Shown here: one piece after another, positions 1 to 6,780 of the stretch
Layout: the number at the start of each line of letters is the position of its first letter
Position numbering within the stretch: the first letter of the stretch is position 1
Assembly (NCBI GenBank): GCA_965197395.1
Contig: CBDANB010000003.1
Coordinates: 186,001-250,000 of the forward strand
Reading direction: 5' to 3'
Length of the DNA: 64,000 bases
Source of the DNA: CAZYFH01 sp965197395
GTDB lineage: Bacteria; Acidobacteriota; Vicinamibacteria; Vicinamibacterales; UBA8438
The notes under the pieces: model-generated
What the model was told of the DNA's origin: nothing
The model's input: only the letters and a program-made list of their open reading frames with translations
Databases searched by the model: none
Made by a program: the position numbers and the translations under genes

Positions 1-202
1 TCTTGTGCTTGAGCCGGCGGAAGGCCTTCGAATGGACAATCCGGTCGCGGTCGCGTTGGAACGCGGGTCGAATCGGGTCGTCTGGCTCGGGACGGAGACG
101 ACCCCGGCTGGCGCTGCTGCGCGCCGCCCACGGAGCCAGCGTGTCCTGCTCGCGGGCCTCCAGTTGGGCGCGCAGCGCGCCCGCAATCGCTCGGTCGGGC
201 AT
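1..202 (-). CDS. dgt: dGTP triphosphohydrolase-like protein, N-terminal part (cut by window edge)
   Basis: The gene starts at the ATG at 202-200 and runs out of the window at position 1, so only the first 67 residues are visible. They read MPDRAIAGALRAQ..., then a stretch ending in DRDRIVHSKAFRRLKHK. A short N-terminal helix, an SRGR..PE..DPIR segment and FQRDRDRIVHSKAFRRLKHK is the usual start of the HD-domain dGTPase (deoxyguanosinetriphosphate triphosphohydrolase-like) family, which cleaves dNTPs to deoxynucleosides and triphosphate. The HD residues themselves lie outside the window. It is the last gene of the minus-strand series after hfq, separated from it by the tandem repeat at 212-497. 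The family call rests on motif recognition; substrate cannot be judged. Confidence 0.8.
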   Translation of the reverse strand, partial: MPDRAIAGALRAQLEAREQDTLAPWAARSSASRGRLRPEPDDPIRPAFQRDRDRIVHSKAFRRLKHK

Positions 203-211
203 TAATCAGCT

Positions 212-497
212 GGGGCTACGCCCCAAACCCCCGCGACCGCTCCGTGGGGACCCCGAGTGCCCCACTCCGCGCCCGCGAGGCGCGCTGTGCGCGCCTGGCC
301 GGCTGGAGACGCGGTCTGCAATCCACGTGGTCCGCCGGCTCTCGGATGGGGCTGCGCCCCAAACCCCCGCGACCGTTCCGTGGGGACCCCGAGTGCCCCA
401 CTCCGCGCCCGCGAGGCGCGCTGTGCGCGCCTGGCCGGCTGGAGACGCAGTCTGCAATCCACGTGGTCCGCCGGCTCTCGGATGGGGCTGCGCCCAA
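212..497. repeat. 136-bp direct repeat, two full copies and a partial third, with GGGGC-hairpin ends
   Basis: Two nearly identical 136-bp units (212-347 and 348-483) are followed by the first ~14 bases of a third. I count only two base differences in the parts compared (C/T in the ..gaccgNtccg.. block and G/A in ..gacgcNgtctgc..). On the minus strand each unit contains a GGGGCGCAGCCCC hairpin (5-bp stem, GCA loop), a GCGCGCACAGCGCGC palindrome and a GGGGCACTCGGGGTCCCC block. The array fills the gap between the hfq stop and the dgt start. Related copies occur at 31137-31260 and 31888-32122, with fragments near 3018 and 12902. No protein signal is supported here. Confidence 0.85.
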
Positions 498-509
498 AAC
501 CGTGCGCGC

Positions 510-761
510 CTAGGACGACGCCTCCACCGCACTGATGGTGAACGGTCGGATCGACGCGATCGCGTGCTTGAAGAGCATCGAGTCCGTACCATCGTGCTCG
601 ACCAGCACGGCGAACCGGTCGAAGCTCTTGATGCGACCGTCGACTTCGGTGCCATCCATGAGACGAATGGCGACGCGTAGGCGCTCGCGTCGCGCTCCGT
701 TCAAAAAGGTGTCCTGCAGGTTGGGACCGACCGCCGCCTGTTCGCTGTCGCGGGTCGACAT
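510..761 (-). CDS. hfq: RNA chaperone Hfq
   Basis: This 83-residue protein begins MSTRDSEQAAVGPNLQDTFLN and carries the Sm1 block (IRLMDGTEVDGRIKSFDRF) and the Sm2 block (MLFKHAIASIRP), as expected of Hfq, the hexameric Sm-like protein that pairs small RNAs with mRNAs. The Sm2 core usually reads YKHAIS; here it is FKHAIA, a mild change. The acidic C-terminal tail is very short. The start ATG (761-759) overlaps the miaA stop as ATGA, reproducing the miaA-hfq order known from many bacteria and implying translational coupling. An in-frame GTG at 836 would add 25 residues without family support and was not chosen. Confidence 0.93.
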   Translation of the reverse strand: MSTRDSEQAAVGPNLQDTFLNGARRERLRVAIRLMDGTEVDGRIKSFDRFAVLVEHDGTDSMLFKHAIASIRPFTISAVEASS

Positions 762-1705
762 CAGGTGGGAACGTCTCCAAGCGCCCCGAGCACGGTAGTC
801 ATTGCGTCGCGATGCTCCCCCGGCAGATGAATCCACCGTAGGTTAGGCTCTTTGCGAAACCAGATCAACTGACGGCGCGCGTACCGCAGGTTCTCCCGCA
901 CGATGAGCTCGCGTGTCTCGCGCTCGGTGCGCAGACCCCGGAGGTGCTCGAGGGCTTGCCGGTAGACGAGCCCGCCGAACGGATGCGCATCCTCCCCTAC
1001 CCCCGCGGAAAGCGTGCGCCGGATCTCGTCCAGGAGTCCATCAGCGAACTGGCAGTCGACGCGATCGGCGACCCGTCGCGCCAGGTCGGCTGGCGACACC
1101 CGCAGACCGAACGCCACCACCAGGTAGTCGTCGAGCGGTGAGCGCGTGTCGGCGAAGTGATCTGTCAGCGGCCGTCCGGTGAGCATGAACACCTCAAGCG
1201 CGCGGACCAGACGCTTCTCATCACGCGGCGATATCCGCTCGGCTGACGCCGGGTCGATCCGGGCCACCATCCGGTGCAGACAGCCGACGCCCCGTCTCCG
1301 CGCGACCCGCGCAAGACGCAAGCGCAGTGCGTCGTGGCGGCCCGGACCCGGAAAGAGCCCTCGCGTGAGCGCCCGATAGTACAGCCCAGTCCCACCGACG
1401 AGGATCGGGAGGCGCCCGCGGTGCGAAATGTCGCGAATGGCCGCCGCCGCCGCCTGCGCGAAGCGCGCCGCTGAATAACGTTCGGTCGGCTCCGCCACGT
1501 CGACCAGGTGGTGCGGGATCCCCCGGCGCCGTTCTGGCGGCGTTTTGTCTGTGCCGATATCGAAACCGCGGTAGACGGCCGTTGAATCACAGCTCACAAT
1601 CTCGCCGTTTCGACGCTGGGCCAGCGCCAAGCCGAGTGCGCTCTTTCCGGTCGCGGTCGGGCCGAGAATCGCCACGAAGCGAGGGTGGGTGGCTTCGGTC
1701 GTCAC
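761..1705 (-). CDS. miaA: tRNA dimethylallyltransferase MiaA
   Basis: MiaA adds a dimethylallyl group to A37 of tRNAs reading UNN codons. The product of about 314 residues has the P-loop LGPTATGKSALGLALA near residue 15, the SCDSTAVYRGFDIGTDKP-like segment (CDS-x-x-VYRG), IPHHLVDV and the VGGTGLYYRALTRGL block, all in the family order. I chose the GTG at 1705 because it forms a GTGA overlap with the stop of the upstream 31-codon ORF and leaves about 14 residues before the P-loop, as in typical MiaA; the ATG at 1720 is the alternative and adds five residues. The stop overlaps the hfq start. Confidence 0.92.
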   Translation of the reverse strand: MTTEATHPRFVAILGPTATGKSALGLALAQRRNGEIVSCDSTAVYRGFDIGTDKTPPERRRGIPHHLVDVAEPTERYSAARFAQAAAAAIRDISHRGRLPILVGGTGLYYRALTRGLFPGPGRHDALRLRLARVARRRGVGCLHRMVARIDPASAERISPRDEKRLVRALEVFMLTGRPLTDHFADTRSPLDDYLVVAFGLRVSPADLARRVADRVDCQFADGLLDEIRRTLSAGVGEDAHPFGGLVYRQALEHLRGLRTERETRELIVRENLRYARRQLIWFRKEPNLRWIHLPGEHRDAMTTVLGALGDVPT

Positions 1706-1797
1706 ACCTGACGGCACCATCGGAGAACCACGAGCAGAGTCAGCACGACCAGCAGGATGAGCCATCCAAGCCGCTGCACGCGTGTCGGGAGCTGCAT
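1702..1797 (-). CDS. 31-codon single-pass membrane peptide upstream of miaA
   Basis: An ATG-started ORF of 31 codons encodes a basic N-terminus (MQLPTRVQR), a strongly hydrophobic run (LGWLILLVVLTLLVVL) and a short tail RWCRQV. That is the form of a single transmembrane segment with a positive cytoplasmic side. Its TGA overlaps a GTG that is a plausible miaA start (GTGA), the same junction used by many neighbours. No clear Shine-Dalgarno sequence precedes the ATG, and I recognise no family. It could be a real micropeptide or a chance hydrophobic frame; comparison with related genomes would decide. Confidence 0.4.
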   Translation of the reverse strand: MQLPTRVQRLGWLILLVVLTLLVVLRWCRQV

Positions 1798-1858
1798 TGA
1801 GCGGACCGCGGCCGTTACTCGCCACGAGACGTCGCGCCGTCAGCCACCCGGCACGCGG

Positions 1859-2971
1859 CTACGCGGGCGGTGACTCGTTGAAGTAGAACGTCACCGTGAA
1901 GAACGCCTGGTCGTCAGGATACTCGGGCGGCAGTGGCCGGGTCGGGTTCGAGGACTGTAGCGCGTTGAATGCGGAGTTGGTGAATGCGCCGACCGCAGAC
2001 GGCCGCTGCACGGTGAGGTCTGTCAGGGTGCCGTCCTTGTGGACGTAGAACGTGAGCACGACGTTGCCATGCATGCTGAACGCGGCGTACGGGATGAACC
2101 AGTTCCGGCGGATCTGGGCAATGAACCGGCGCACCCACGGGCCGAACTCGACACCCTTCGTGTCGAACTGAATCGAGGGACCGTACTGGTCGGTGCTCCC
2201 GCGCAGGTTGTCAAAACTCTCGCGCCGAACGTATTGCTCGAGGTTCTCCATGGCGCGGCCGAGCAGGCCGTCGGCCTTGACGTCGGCGTCCGATCGGGGA
2301 TCAGGATCTTCGGGCCCCCCGCTCTGTCGGGGCACGACCAGGGATCCTTCAGCATCCAGCGCTTCCGCGGTCCGCTCCTCCGGCTCGCGATCCTCCCCCG
2401 GTCCCGGGTCGTCGGCGCTCTCAGACGGCGGCCGATCGGCGAGGGCGTCGAGCAGCTCGTCCACGGCCGGGTCCGGGTCCGGCACATCGGCCGGGTCGGG
2501 TGAGTTGGCGTCGGCTAGCACCCCGATGCGCGGGGTTTCGTCGAGCCCGGCATCGGGGTCGTCCGCTTCAGCCAAGGTCGAGGAGTTCCCGAGCGCGTTC
2601 GGCAGGCTGTTCAGCGGGTCGTCGGACGACAATGGCGACTGCGCTCGCCGATCCCTATCCGAGAGCGGGGCATCCAACCGCGGCGGGTCCGGGGTCTCGA
2701 GATCGACTCGCGGCTGGACGAAGACGAACGGGCGGTTCGTATCGGCCTCCCGCTGCAGGGCGGCCAAAGCTGCCTGCTCCTCGGCCAACTCCGCCAACCG
2801 CTCTGCCCGTCGGGCTTCCGCATCCCGGACGAACGACATCTGCGGCACGAAGATCACCGCTAGCACGACGAGGACGTGGGCAAAGATCGACAGCAGCGCC
2901 TGCTCGCGCCATGACATCGCCGCCTCGACCGTCGGCGTCTCGAAACGGCGGTCGTCGAAGTCGAAGTACAT
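1859..2971 (-). CDS. TonB/TolA-like energy transducer with acidic linker
   Basis: The start is the ATG at 2971 (MYFDFDDRRFETP); longer in-frame starts translate a repeat fragment. The protein of 370 residues has a cytoplasmic N-terminus, one transmembrane helix near residues 25-45 (LLSIFAHVLVVLAVIFV), a charged coiled-coil-like stretch (RRAERLAELAEEQAALAAL), a long Asp/Pro/Glu-rich linker (about residues 85-235) and a C-terminal domain of TonB/TolA type (GNVVLTFYVHKDGTLTDLTV, SSNPTRPLPPEYPDDQ). Such proteins transmit inner-membrane energy to outer-membrane partners. The linker is acidic rather than the usual Pro-Lys type, and no exbB/exbD or tolQ/R is adjacent, so the partner is unknown. Confidence 0.75.
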   Translation of the reverse strand: MYFDFDDRRFETPTVEAAMSWREQALLSIFAHVLVVLAVIFVPQMSFVRDAEARRAERLAELAEEQAALAALQREADTNRPFVFVQPRVDLETPDPPRLDAPLSDRDRRAQSPLSSDDPLNSLPNALGNSSTLAEADDPDAGLDETPRIGVLADANSPDPADVPDPDPAVDELLDALADRPPSESADDPGPGEDREPEERTAEALDAEGSLVVPRQSGGPEDPDPRSDADVKADGLLGRAMENLEQYVRRESFDNLRGSTDQYGPSIQFDTKGVEFGPWVRRFIAQIRRNWFIPYAAFSMHGNVVLTFYVHKDGTLTDLTVQRPSAVGAFTNSAFNALQSSNPTRPLPPEYPDDQAFFTVTFYFNESPPA

Positions 2972-3017
2972 GAGGCACTTAGTTCGTGTGCGGGTTCCGC
3001 TCTGATTATACCAGCCC

Positions 3018-3078
3018 GGTCCACGGGCCTCGCCGGTCTCGGTGCGACGCGGACGCGCACCAGGCCTTGGTGGGGGTT
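3018..3078. repeat. Fragment of the dispersed hairpin repeat
   Basis: The block cgcctcg/ggcctcg-ccggtctcggtgcgacgcgg followed by ..gcacc and a GGTGGGGG-type block closely matches part of the copy at 31912-31970. It lies just upstream of the TonB-like gene, in the 332-bp gap 2972-3303. Only this internal section is preserved here; the flanking GGGGC hairpins are absent. Confidence 0.6.
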
Positions 3079-3143
3079 TCCGCGGGCACCGGTGGCCCGC
3101 ACGGGCTCGGGCAACCACTGCAGGTTCGAAGCGGCCCAGCGAA

Positions 3144-3236
3144 TGGTCTCTCGGAGAACACCGTCGGAGGCACCGCTATCCGGCTACTCACGATGGCACC
3201 TGTCGCCGTGACGACGCGGTGTTCGCAGAGAGACCA
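3144..3236. repeat. 93-bp element bounded by 20-bp inverted repeats
   Basis: The left arm (3144-3163, TGGTCTCTCGGAGAACACCG) and the right arm (3217-3236) are reverse complements with 18 of 20 positions matching, separated by 53 bp. The element lies in the gap between menG/ubiE and the TonB-like gene. It may be a large hairpin, a miniature mobile element or a site for a dimeric regulator. No ORF is supported inside it. Confidence 0.55.
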
Positions 3237-3282
3237 ATGCTGGGGCGCTCGTTGAGGAGCGCGCGTTGCGAACCTGCACGGG

Positions 3283-3294
3283 CGGGGCGAGCCC
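3283..3294 (-). terminator. Short GGGGC hairpin after menG/ubiE
   Basis: GGGGC-GA-GCCCC lies about 10 bp beyond the menG/ubiE stop codon. It resembles the hairpin core of the dispersed repeats. There is no T-run, so intrinsic termination is only a possibility. Confidence 0.3.
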
Positions 3295-3303
3295 CTTCCA
3301 AGG

Positions 3304-4011
3304 TTACGCCCGGCGAGCCTCATAGAGGTAGACGATACCGAGTTGCAGCGGGACCGCCCGGATCTCGATGAACCCGGCTGCGCGGAGCAGCGCGCACAGC
3401 GCGTCCCGTCCGCCGAACTCGCCGACCGACGCCGGAAGGTAGGCATACGCGCTGTCGTGACCGGAGATCGCCGCACCCAATCGCGGCAACACGCGCTGGA
3501 AGTACCACGCATACACCGACCTGAGTACCGGGACGTTCGGCGTGCCGAACTCGAGAATCGCGACGCGACCGCCGGGCCGGATGAGGCGGTGCATCTCGTC
3601 CAGCGCGCGCCGCGGGTCCTCGACGTTGCGGATGCCAAACGCGACCGTCGCACAATGCGCGGACTCGCTCCCCACGGGCACGCGGGTGACGTCGCCTCGC
3701 ACGAGACGCACGCGTCCCGCCAGTCCACGAGCGGCAATCTTGGCCTGACCGCGGCGCAGCATCTCTCCCGCGAAATCGACCCCCACGACCTGGGACGCAC
3801 CGGCGGGTCCGCGCGTCAGCGCAATGGCCAGATCGGCGGTGCCGGTGCACAGGTCGACCACCAGCTCCCCCCCCCCCAAACCCAGCGATCGGACGGCGCG
3901 CGCGCGCCATCGACGGTCAAGGCCGGCGCTCAAGATGTGGTTGAGGACATCGTAGCGTCGGGCGATTCCGTCGAACATGCCCGCGATGCGGTGGGGGGTC
4001 TTGTCAACCAA
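3304..4011 (-). CDS. ubiE: Demethylmenaquinone C-methyltransferase
   Basis: A 235-residue class I SAM methyltransferase of the UbiE/MenG (MqnG) family, which methylates demethylmenaquinone in the last step of menaquinone synthesis. Visible features are FDGIARRYDVLNHILSAGLD near residue 13, motif I LVVDLCTGTADLA, VGVDFAGEMLRRGQAK, GDVTRVPVG, VAFGIRNVEDPRRALDEMHR and RPGGRVAILEFGTP. The gene ends the futalosine operon, 13 bp after ubiX. Just before motif I the coding strand carries a run of 11 G residues (3867-3877) encoding the glycines of LGGGE; the frame is intact here but the tract is slippage-prone. Confidence 0.92.
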   Translation of the reverse strand: MVDKTPHRIAGMFDGIARRYDVLNHILSAGLDRRWRARAVRSLGLGGGELVVDLCTGTADLAIALTRGPAGASQVVGVDFAGEMLRRGQAKIAARGLAGRVRLVRGDVTRVPVGSESAHCATVAFGIRNVEDPRRALDEMHRLIRPGGRVAILEFGTPNVPVLRSVYAWYFQRVLPRLGAAISGHDSAYAYLPASVGEFGGRDALCALLRAAGFIEIRAVPLQLGIVYLYEARRA

Positions 4012-4024
4012 TGGGGCGAGCGAT

Positions 4025-4639
4025 CTACCCGGTCCAGGCGGGAAACAGCTGATGATCGAACCCGAGCGACGACAGGATCTTGCCGGCCATGAAGTCCGCG
4101 AGATCGTCGAGGGTCTCCGGCCCCTGATAGAAGGCGGGCATCGCGGGCAGCACGTGCGCGCCCGCCTCCGCGCACGAGACGAGGTTCTTCAGTTGCGGCA
4201 AACTCATCGGTGTCTCGCGAGGCACGAGCACGAGCAGGCGGCGCTCCTTGAGCACAACGTCCGCCGCACGCTCGATCAAGTTTCGCGAGAGACCGTGGGC
4301 CACCCCCGCGAGGGTCTTCATCGAGCACGGGACGATCGCCATCGCGTCGCACCGGTAGCTGCCGCTAGCGATCGAGGCGCCCACATCTTTGTTGCTGTGG
4401 ATCTCCAGCGTGTCGGCACGTGCCACAACGCCGTAGCGCGCGTGGAGGTAGGTGTCGAGACGGTCGATGGCCGCCTCCGCACCGAGCTCGTCCCGCAGCA
4501 GGCGCCGACCGTAGTCGGACACCACGAGCTCGACACGCGCGTCGGCGGCCAGCAACGCGGCCACGGTGCGCACCGCGTAGAGAGCCCCGCTCGCGCCGGT
4601 GATCCCGACGGTGATGACGCGCTGGGCGCTACCCGACAT
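4025..4639 (-). CDS. ubiX: Flavin prenyltransferase UbiX/MqnM type
   Basis: The 204-residue protein starts VITVGITGASGALYAVR, the FMN-binding opening of the UbiX/Pad1 family, and contains SNKDVGASIASGSY, VPCSMKTLAGVAHGL, the RNLIERAADVVLKERR block and VLVPRETPMS. These enzymes make prenylated FMN for a UbiD-type decarboxylase. In the futalosine pathway the UbiX-like partner is called MqnM and acts with MqnL after prenylation by MqnP; mqnL is not in this window. The gene overlaps the end of mqnP by 11 bp and precedes menG/ubiE, which supports the pathway assignment. Length and motifs are typical. Confidence 0.92.
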   Translation of the reverse strand: MSGSAQRVITVGITGASGALYAVRTVAALLAADARVELVVSDYGRRLLRDELGAEAAIDRLDTYLHARYGVVARADTLEIHSNKDVGASIASGSYRCDAMAIVPCSMKTLAGVAHGLSRNLIERAADVVLKERRLLVLVPRETPMSLPQLKNLVSCAEAGAHVLPAMPAFYQGPETLDDLADFMAGKILSSLGFDHQLFPAWTG

Positions 4640-5483
4640 AAACGGCGGCCACCGTCGTGAGCAAATAGAGAATCCCGACGTATCCGTTCAGGTCGAAGGC
4701 CTGTTTCACGCGCGACAAATCTCGTGGGCCAACGAGGGACTGCTCATAGGCCAGGAGCAGCCCGACGCCCGCGACACCCGCGAGGTACACCGGGCCAAGC
4801 GCCGTGACACCGGCGAGTCCGGCCAACGCCGTCACGGTGACTAGGTGAAGGGCGCGCGAAATCCAGAGCGACCGCGCGACGCCGAAACGGGCAGGAATCG
4901 AGTGGAGGCCGTGGGCTCGGTCGAACGACACGTCGTCACACGCGTACAGGATGTCGAAGCCCGCGACCCAGGTCCCAGTCGCGATCGCCAGCAGCCACGG
5001 CTCCCAGCCAGGCCCACCACCCGCCGCCAGCCATCCGCCAACCGGCGCGACGGACAGCGCCAGGCCCAGGAACAGCTGCGTGTAGCTCGTGTAGCGCTTG
5101 GCCAGCGAGTACCAGAACACGATGGCGAGCGCGACGGGAGAGAGCGCGAAGCACAGCGCCCCGAGCGGATAGGTCACGCCGACAAACGCCAGCGACGCAA
5201 CAATGACCACCCCGATCGCCTCCCGCCGAGAGACGCGGCCGCGCGGGAGCTCCCGGTCGCGTGTCCGCGGGTTCAGGGCATCGAAACGCGCGTCAACCAC
5301 TCGGTTGAACGCCATGGCCGCGGTGCGCGCGCTCACCATCGCCGCGAGTATCCAGCCAACGCGCGCCCAGGTCAGGGGCACCGCCATCCCGGCAAGCACC
5401 GCGCCGGTAAGCGCAAATGGCAGCGCAAACATGGTGTGGCTCAGCCGGATGAACGAGGCGTAGGTGCGGATTCGATTCAACAT
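4629..5483 (-). CDS. mqnP: UbiA-family prenyltransferase, probably MqnP
   Basis: A 284-residue integral membrane prenyltransferase with about eight or nine hydrophobic segments. Both Asp-rich motifs of the UbiA superfamily are present: NRVVDARFDALNPRTRDREL near residue 60 and DDVSFDRAHGLHSIP near residue 185. In the futalosine pathway this family (MqnP) attaches the polyprenyl tail to 1,4-dihydroxy-6-naphthoate. The family also holds 4-hydroxybenzoate octaprenyltransferases, but the immediate neighbours (mqnC, mqnA upstream; ubiX, ubiE downstream) favour the menaquinone role. Its stop lies inside the ubiX start region, implying coupled translation. Confidence 0.85.
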   Translation of the reverse strand: MLNRIRTYASFIRLSHTMFALPFALTGAVLAGMAVPLTWARVGWILAAMVSARTAAMAFNRVVDARFDALNPRTRDRELPRGRVSRREAIGVVIVASLAFVGVTYPLGALCFALSPVALAIVFWYSLAKRYTSYTQLFLGLALSVAPVGGWLAAGGGPGWEPWLLAIATGTWVAGFDILYACDDVSFDRAHGLHSIPARFGVARSLWISRALHLVTVTALAGLAGVTALGPVYLAGVAGVGLLLAYEQSLVGPRDLSRVKQAFDLNGYVGILYLLTTVAAVYVG

Positions 5484-5550
5484 CCCGCGCAGGTGGTCGG
5501 CGGCACCCCGTGTGCCCCGTCCCTCGCCCTTGGTCCCCAGTCTCCGCTTC

Positions 5551-6780
5551 CTAGTCCCTGCCGATGTCCTCCAGCCACACTATCTGCTCCGGCTGGATCC
5601 CACTCAGTAGGTATTCTTCCACATCGTCGACGGGGCCAGGCAGATCGACCCCGATCAGCGCCGCTTGCCGCCCAGCGCGGAGGGATCCGAATCGGTCCGC
5701 TGCCGCGAGCGCCTCGGCTCCCACGACGGTCGCGCTCCGGAGGATGGACCCTGCCGGCACGCCTGGAGCGATCCGTCGCATCGCGGCGAGCTCCGCGAAC
5801 AGGTTCAGGTCTGGCGCGCTCGCCAGGCTGTCGGTGCCGACGGCCACGGGCACACCCGAGGCGTAGAATTGCGCGATCGGCGGCGTCCCGGCGCCGGTCC
5901 ACGCGTTGCTGCGCGGACACGTCACCAGCGTCGCCCCGGACGCCGCGAGACGATCGAGCTCGGCCGGCGTGAGATGCACACCGTGCACGGCGAGTGTCCC
6001 GGGTCCGGCCCACCCGAATGCATCGAGGTACTCGACCGGACCGCAGCCTGGCGGATTCCACCCCGGAATCCACCGGCCGCGCTCCTCGAGGACGGTACGC
6101 CACGCGCCGGTCCCGTGCTCGAGCAGCTCGAGCTCCTCCGACGATTCCGCCACGTGGACGGACCGCGGTCCATCGTCACCAATCTCCCTGAGCGCCTTGA
6201 ACAGCGTGGGCGCCACGGAGTACGGTGCATGCGCCGCCACCGCCAAGCGAACGCCGGCCTCGACTCGCGCGGCGCGCTCCACCTTCAGCTCACGGGCAAT
6301 GACTCGCGCTTCCTCCGCCCCGACGTTGAACCCCAGCACCTCACGGAAGACGACCGCCTCCACCCGGCTCGCCTCGAGCGCGCCCACCGACTGCCGTGTG
6401 TTGGCGATGTCGCCGACCAGGGCAGTCCCCGCGCGCCGGAGCTCGTTCACCGCCGCCGCCAGCGCGGGCGCGGCCGTGGCGTCGTCGTGGTGACCCCGTT
6501 GCGACATCACCGCTCTGGCCCACACGGGCGGTGACACGGCAGCCGCCACGGCGCCTCGCAGATGGGACAGTTCAAGGTGCGTGTGTGCGTTGACGAGCCC
6601 CGGCAGCAGGACCGTCGACGGTAGCGGCACGACCGTCGCGTCGGCGCGGTGGCGTCGGTCGTGGCGCTCACCGACCGCGACGATCACCCCGTCCTCGACA
6701 TCGACATGACCGTCGCGGATCGGCGGTGCGGTCACCGGCACGACCCAGGCGGCCTGATACCGGGTCGGCCCGGCGCTCAT
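5551..6780 (-). CDS. Amidohydrolase, probable aminofutalosine deaminase
   Basis: A 409-residue metal-dependent amidohydrolase. It has the entry motif LLPGLVNAHTHLELSHL (HxH), a third ligand in VAAHAPYSVAP, another in VHVAESSEE, and the GTDSLASAPDLNLFAE aspartate block, the pattern of the ATZ/TRZ, guanine and adenosine deaminase-like group. Members in menaquinone clusters deaminate 6-amino-6-deoxyfutalosine to futalosine. The start ATG overlaps the mqnC stop as ATGA and mqnP follows, so the pathway role is likely, though substrate is inferred from context. A 67-bp gap separates its stop from mqnP. Confidence 0.75.
   Translation of the reverse strand: MSAGPTRYQAAWVVPVTAPPIRDGHVDVEDGVIVAVGERHDRRHRADATVVPLPSTVLLPGLVNAHTHLELSHLRGAVAAAVSPPVWARAVMSQRGHHDDATAAPALAAAVNELRRAGTALVGDIANTRQSVGALEASRVEAVVFREVLGFNVGAEEARVIARELKVERAARVEAGVRLAVAAHAPYSVAPTLFKALREIGDDGPRSVHVAESSEELELLEHGTGAWRTVLEERGRWIPGWNPPGCGPVEYLDAFGWAGPGTLAVHGVHLTPAELDRLAASGATLVTCPRSNAWTGAGTPPIAQFYASGVPVAVGTDSLASAPDLNLFAELAAMRRIAPGVPAGSILRSATVVGAEALAAADRFGSLRAGRQAALIGVDLPGPVDDVEEYLLSGIQPEQIVWLEDIGRD

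Noticed and set aside
212..497. CRISPR-like array
   Set aside because: Units are 136 bp and adjoin directly with no unique spacers, so it is a tandem repeat.
3304..4011. menG/ubiE as a pseudogene because of the G11 tract
   Set aside because: The frame is uninterrupted and all methyltransferase motifs are intact, so the gene is called functional with a slippage risk.
5525..5558. Short GGTCCCCAGTCTC..CTAGTCCC word array at the amidohydrolase 3' end
   Set aside because: It hints at another simple repeat, but the copies are too few and degenerate to support a feature.
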